From an uncultured Paraprevotella sp. (GTDB taxonomy: Bacteria; Bacteroidota; Bacteroidia; Bacteroidales; Bacteroidaceae): a stretch of 29,101 bases of DNA. This document shows, one piece after another, positions 26,770-29,101 of the stretch. The translations under genes were made by a program, and so were the position numbers. The notes under the pieces were generated by a model, which was not told the DNA's origin, searched no databases, and saw nothing but the letters and a program-made list of their open reading frames with translations. The stretch is taken from contig URDY01000031.1 of the NCBI GenBank assembly GCA_900546665.1, positions 1-29,101 on the forward strand. The letters run 5' to 3'. The number at the start of each line of letters is the position of its first letter. Positions within the stretch are counted from its first letter, which is position 1.

Positions 26770-26778
26770 GGTCACCCA
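26766..26778 (+). repeat. Right attachment core (attR)
   Basis: ATATGGTCACCCA, identical to 15146-15158. It is followed by GCATCACGACGGC, the codons for HHDG of the interrupted fucosidase. Confidence 0.85.
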
Positions 26779-27880
26779 GCATCACGACGGCTATGCCCTG
26801 TTCGAAAGCAAATATATGAATGCCTTCACTTCCAAACAGACCCATAACCGTGATTTCGTCAAGAAATATGTCAACGCATGCCGTAAGGCCGGACTCAAGG
26901 TAGGACTTTACAAGACTCTGATCAACTGGCGTTTTCCGGGCTACTATGATGTCAAAGGAACGGACTGCAAGCCTAACAGATTCGGATACACCACAAAACA
27001 CGAACACAAGGAAAACGCCCGACTGATGAAAGAAGAACTGTACTGTCAGGTTAAGGAACTGATGACCAATTACGGTCAGATTGACCAGTTTTTCTGGGAT
27101 GGCGGATGGCTGGGTCAGCAAGGAACGGACGCTGATGCGGCTTATTTCTGGGAATCCGGCAAATATCTTTCCGATGACAACGAATGGCCTGTCAATCCTT
27201 ATTTTCGCGACAAGGATGAACAAACCGGGCAGCCACTCGGCCTGATGGGAATTGTCAGAAAATACCAGCCGAATATCGTCGTCAATCCGCGTAGCGGATG
27301 GTGTGGCGATTATACCTGTGAAGAAGGTACAGCTCCGGTAAAAGGCAAAATCCGTGAAGGAGTGGTTGAAAAATGCATCTCGCTTTCTTCCGGATGGGGC
27401 TACAACAAAGCCATGGAAAATCCACAATATATCATGCCATTGAAACAGATCAAACGGCTATGTGCTGACTGTATGGTTCGCAACATGTGCTTTCTCGTCA
27501 ATATCGGACCGGACCGTCACGGCAATGTCCCCCCACTGATCGAACAGCGTTTGCTGGAGTTTGGCGAATGGGTCAAGAAAATAAGTGAAGCCATTTACGG
27601 TACCTGAGGAGGCCCCTGGGAACCGGTAGAAGGACAGTACGGATTCACCTTCAAGAACAATATCATCTACGTTTATTTCCTTGACGGTTTTAAATCTGAC
27701 ACTTTCAGGTTACCACCTGTTGACAAGGGTATGAAAGCCATTAAGGCTTACGATCTCTGTTCCGGTTCCAAGATCAGGATCGATAACCGTAAAAATGGCA
27801 TTACGCTCAAAGGTCTTCATCTTTCTGACCAGGAATTGCCAGTCATAGCAATCGAATTCAACAGACCCATCTACCCTTGA
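26766..27880 (+). pseudogene. GH29 alpha-L-fucosidase, C-terminal fragment with an extra in-frame stop
   Basis: Continues the fucosidase cut at 15158: MVTQHHDGYALFESKYMNAFTSKQ, then KTLINWRFPGYYD, QIDQFFWDGGWLGQQGTDADAAYFWESG, NIVVNPRSGWCGDY, VNIGPDRHGNVPPL. The Asp in FFWDGGW is the likely GH29 nucleophile. A TGA at 27605-27607 follows IYGT; the frame continues unshifted as GGPWEPVEGQYGFTFKNNIIYVYFL to a TGA at 27878-27880. The usual family sequence here is GTRGGPW, so a CGA to TGA change is likely. The gene was thus probably also broken independently of the insertion. An ATG inside attR (26768) could start an internal fragment. Confidence 0.87.
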
Positions 27881-27933
27881 TGGTAATCCAAAAACAATTC
27901 TGTTGAGATGGCTTTTACAGTCAGTAAGAAACG

Positions 27934-27975
27934 ACAAGAGGAGTTGTCTGTTCCGGCAACTCCTCTTGTTTATTT
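27934..27975. terminator. Strong bidirectional terminator
   Basis: A perfect 13-bp stem pairs ACAAGAGGAGTTG (27934-27946) with CAACTCCTCTTGT (27957-27969) around a 10-base loop, followed by TTATTTTG. It sits between the convergent fucosidase remnant and the minus-strand gene ending at 27998. Confidence 0.85.
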
Positions 27976-27997
27976 TGAAAAAAGATTCTGATTTTCT

Positions 27998-29101
27998 TTA
28001 CTTTATCACAATCTTGTCTTTTCTGACAACTCCGTTTTCGTATGTCGTCACACGAATATTGATACCACGGTGAGGAATGGAAGAACCGATGCCGTCAGGT
28101 GAATAATATACGGTATTCACCACTTTAAGATGATCATACTCGGCTGACTGGATATCACTTTCTCCACCCACTGGAATAAGCTCAAATTCATAATTCAAGG
28201 GATCCTTGCTGAATGCAAAGTTGATCTTTCCGTCTGCCTCTACTCCCCAGTACGTGTTACCGGATGTGGCACTCTTCTGAATGGCCAGCAATTCACTACC
28301 CTTGGCACCTGAGAAACGGAAGCCCTTGATTTCACGTGCATTATACTCTCCCTCCTTATTGATATACATGCTGTCCAAAAGGGACATGAAAGAGTGGATG
28401 ATGGAAGAACTGTTCACTCTCCACTGCTGTGAAAGAGGAGCACTTTCATTCTTCACACTGAATACCGGTGAAATGCCGTCTCCGTTGTTGGTCATGTAAG
28501 TATCGGTCGGAGTATGGCGGATATAATAGTTTCCGCTGGTGATGACCCTGCGTTCAGGATCCTTCACAAAGATCTGGAAATCATAATGTGAAAGCTTGCC
28601 CAGACACTCGTAATCCAGACTATACACTCCTGATGTGGACAGATCCTTAAGTACCAGTCTTTCACCTGTAGATCCGTCACTCCACTGATAGGTTCCTCCC
28701 TTCAGAGCTTCAGCCGGAGTGACTGAAAGGATAACACTGTCGCCTTCTTCCACAATCACCATGGTTGTATCCGAATAAGTCTTTTCATTGACGGTCATAT
28801 TCGGACTGGCTGCCTGCACATTGATATGGAAAGTGGCAAGCTGTCTGCGGCCACCCTGACCGGTAAACATACAGGATATCTCTCTGCTGGTAGTGACATT
28901 GGGCAGGGTGATAATTGAGCCGGCCGTACCGTTCTCCCAAACATACTCTCCCCAACCCATTTTGGCATAAGCCTCCAGCGTGATCTCCGTACCGTAGAGC
29001 AGATTGATGGTATTGGTCTGCTGCCTTTTTCCGTTGACAGTCATATAAGTTTCCATCGCACTTTCCATACAGTCGCCGTCAACGGCGATGGTGAACACCT
29101 G
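27998..29101 (-). CDS. Large secreted multidomain protein, C-terminal part (runs off right edge)
   Basis: At least 367 residues; the frame is open at the edge and a GTG at 29098 is not a credible start. From the N-side: a beta-rich, Bacon/List-Bact-like segment (INLLYGTEITLEAYAKMGWGEYVWENG), an Ig/PKD-like domain (SVTPAEALKGGTYQWSDGSTGERLVL), then a beta-trefoil-like region (SGNYYIRHTPTDTYMTNNGDGISPVF). The C-terminal tail (VVNTVYYSPDGIGSSIPHRGINI...KDKIVIK) resembles the degenerate type IX secretion-like tails found on many Bacteroidales extracellular enzymes. The catalytic part, if any, is outside the window. Function unknown; a glycan-active or adhesive surface protein is a reasonable guess. 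Confidence 0.7.
   Translation of the reverse strand, partial: QVFTIAVDGDCMESAMETYMTVNGKRQQTNTINLLYGTEITLEAYAKMGWGEYVWENGTAGSIITLPNVTTSREISCMFTGQGGRRQLATFHINVQAASPNMTVNEKTYSDTTMVIVEEGDSVILSVTPAEALKGGTYQWSDGSTGERLVLKDLSTSGVYSLDYECLGKLSHYDFQIFVKDPERRVITSGNYYIRHTPTDTYMTNNGDGISPVFSVKNESAPLSQQWRVNSSSIIHSFMSLLDSMYINKEGEYNAREIKGFRFSGAKGSELLAIQKSATSGNTYWGVEADGKINFAFSKDPLNYEFELIPVGGESDIQSAEYDHLKVVNTVYYSPDGIGSSIPHRGINIRVTTYENGVVRKDKIVIK

Larger units (their letters stand above)
15146..26778. mobile_element. 11.6 kb mobilizable integrative element (tyrosine integrase, mobABC, redox cassette, Abi)
   Basis: The boundaries come from a 13-bp perfect direct repeat, ATATGGTCACCCA, at 15146-15158 and 26766-26778. 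Removing one copy plus the intervening DNA (11,620 bp) rejoins the GH29 gene in frame through MNMVTQHHDGYALFESKY. The content fits: an integrase reading inward from the left end, an excisionase-like gene, an oriT-like palindrome, mobA, mobB and mobC, then cargo. No conjugative transfer (tra) genes and no replication initiator are recognised, so it would need a helper conjugative element. It is the size of the NBU/Tn4555 class, but the exact family is not assigned. Confidence 0.88.

Noticed and set aside
1..29101. CRISPR array or other regular spacer repeat
   Set aside because: No series of evenly spaced direct repeats was seen; repeats found are the att cores, short operator-like motifs and hairpins.

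Overview
This 29.1 kb window comes from the chromosome of a Bacteroidales bacterium (Bacteroides/Phocaeicola/Prevotella type). The evidence is a hybrid two-component regulator (HTCS), polysaccharide-lyase and glycoside-hydrolase genes, a Bacteroides-style tyrosine recombinase with a mobA-mobB-mobC set, several TAnnTTTG -7 promoter elements, and few Shine-Dalgarno sequences. No rRNA, tRNA or CRISPR array was recognised.

Layout. (1) 1-722, minus: the N-terminal part of a secreted alginate-lyase-family protein, running off the left edge. (2) 1037-6724, plus: an apparently intact three-gene RND efflux operon (adaptor, AcrB-type pump, TolC/OprM-type outer-membrane lipoprotein). (3) 6758-13212, minus: a two-gene unit made of a 1027-residue lyase-family protein with two tandem catalytic-type modules, followed 13 bp later by an HTCS gene broken by an in-frame TGA, a frameshift and probably an internal deletion of its propeller. 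(4) 13456-15158 and 26766-27880, plus: a GH28 pseudogene and a GH29 alpha-L-fucosidase pseudogene, divergent from the lyase. (5) 15146-26778: an 11.6 kb mobilizable integrative element that splits the fucosidase gene and is flanked by a 13-bp direct repeat. (6) 27998-29101, minus: the C-terminal part of a large secreted protein.

Regions 3 and 4 look like a small polysaccharide-utilization locus in decay. The HTCS, GH28 and GH29 genes each carry a single in-frame stop whose reading frame continues directly into recognisable family sequence, plus frameshifts. The efflux operon and the tandem lyase are still open.

The element holds a tyrosine integrase abutting the left junction, a small unknown gene, an excisionase-like HTH protein, a frameshifted winged-helix-like gene, a palindromic oriT candidate, mobA (ribbon-helix-helix), mobB (relaxase) and mobC (membrane-anchored). 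Its cargo is (a) an AraC-type regulator divergent from a five-gene set (aldo/keto reductase, Dabb protein, second aldo/keto reductase, exported alpha/beta hydrolase, flavodoxin-like lipoprotein), which resembles an aldehyde/electrophile-response module, and (b) an Abi_2-family HEPN abortive-infection gene with a consensus promoter and a hairpin/poly-U leader.

The strongest observations are the reconstructable insertion into the conserved MVTQHHDG stretch of the fucosidase, the many inactivating lesions in the surrounding locus, and the mobile redox cassette in which two enzymes of normally cytosolic fold carry export signals. Family assignments are from reading translated sequence by eye; no search was run.
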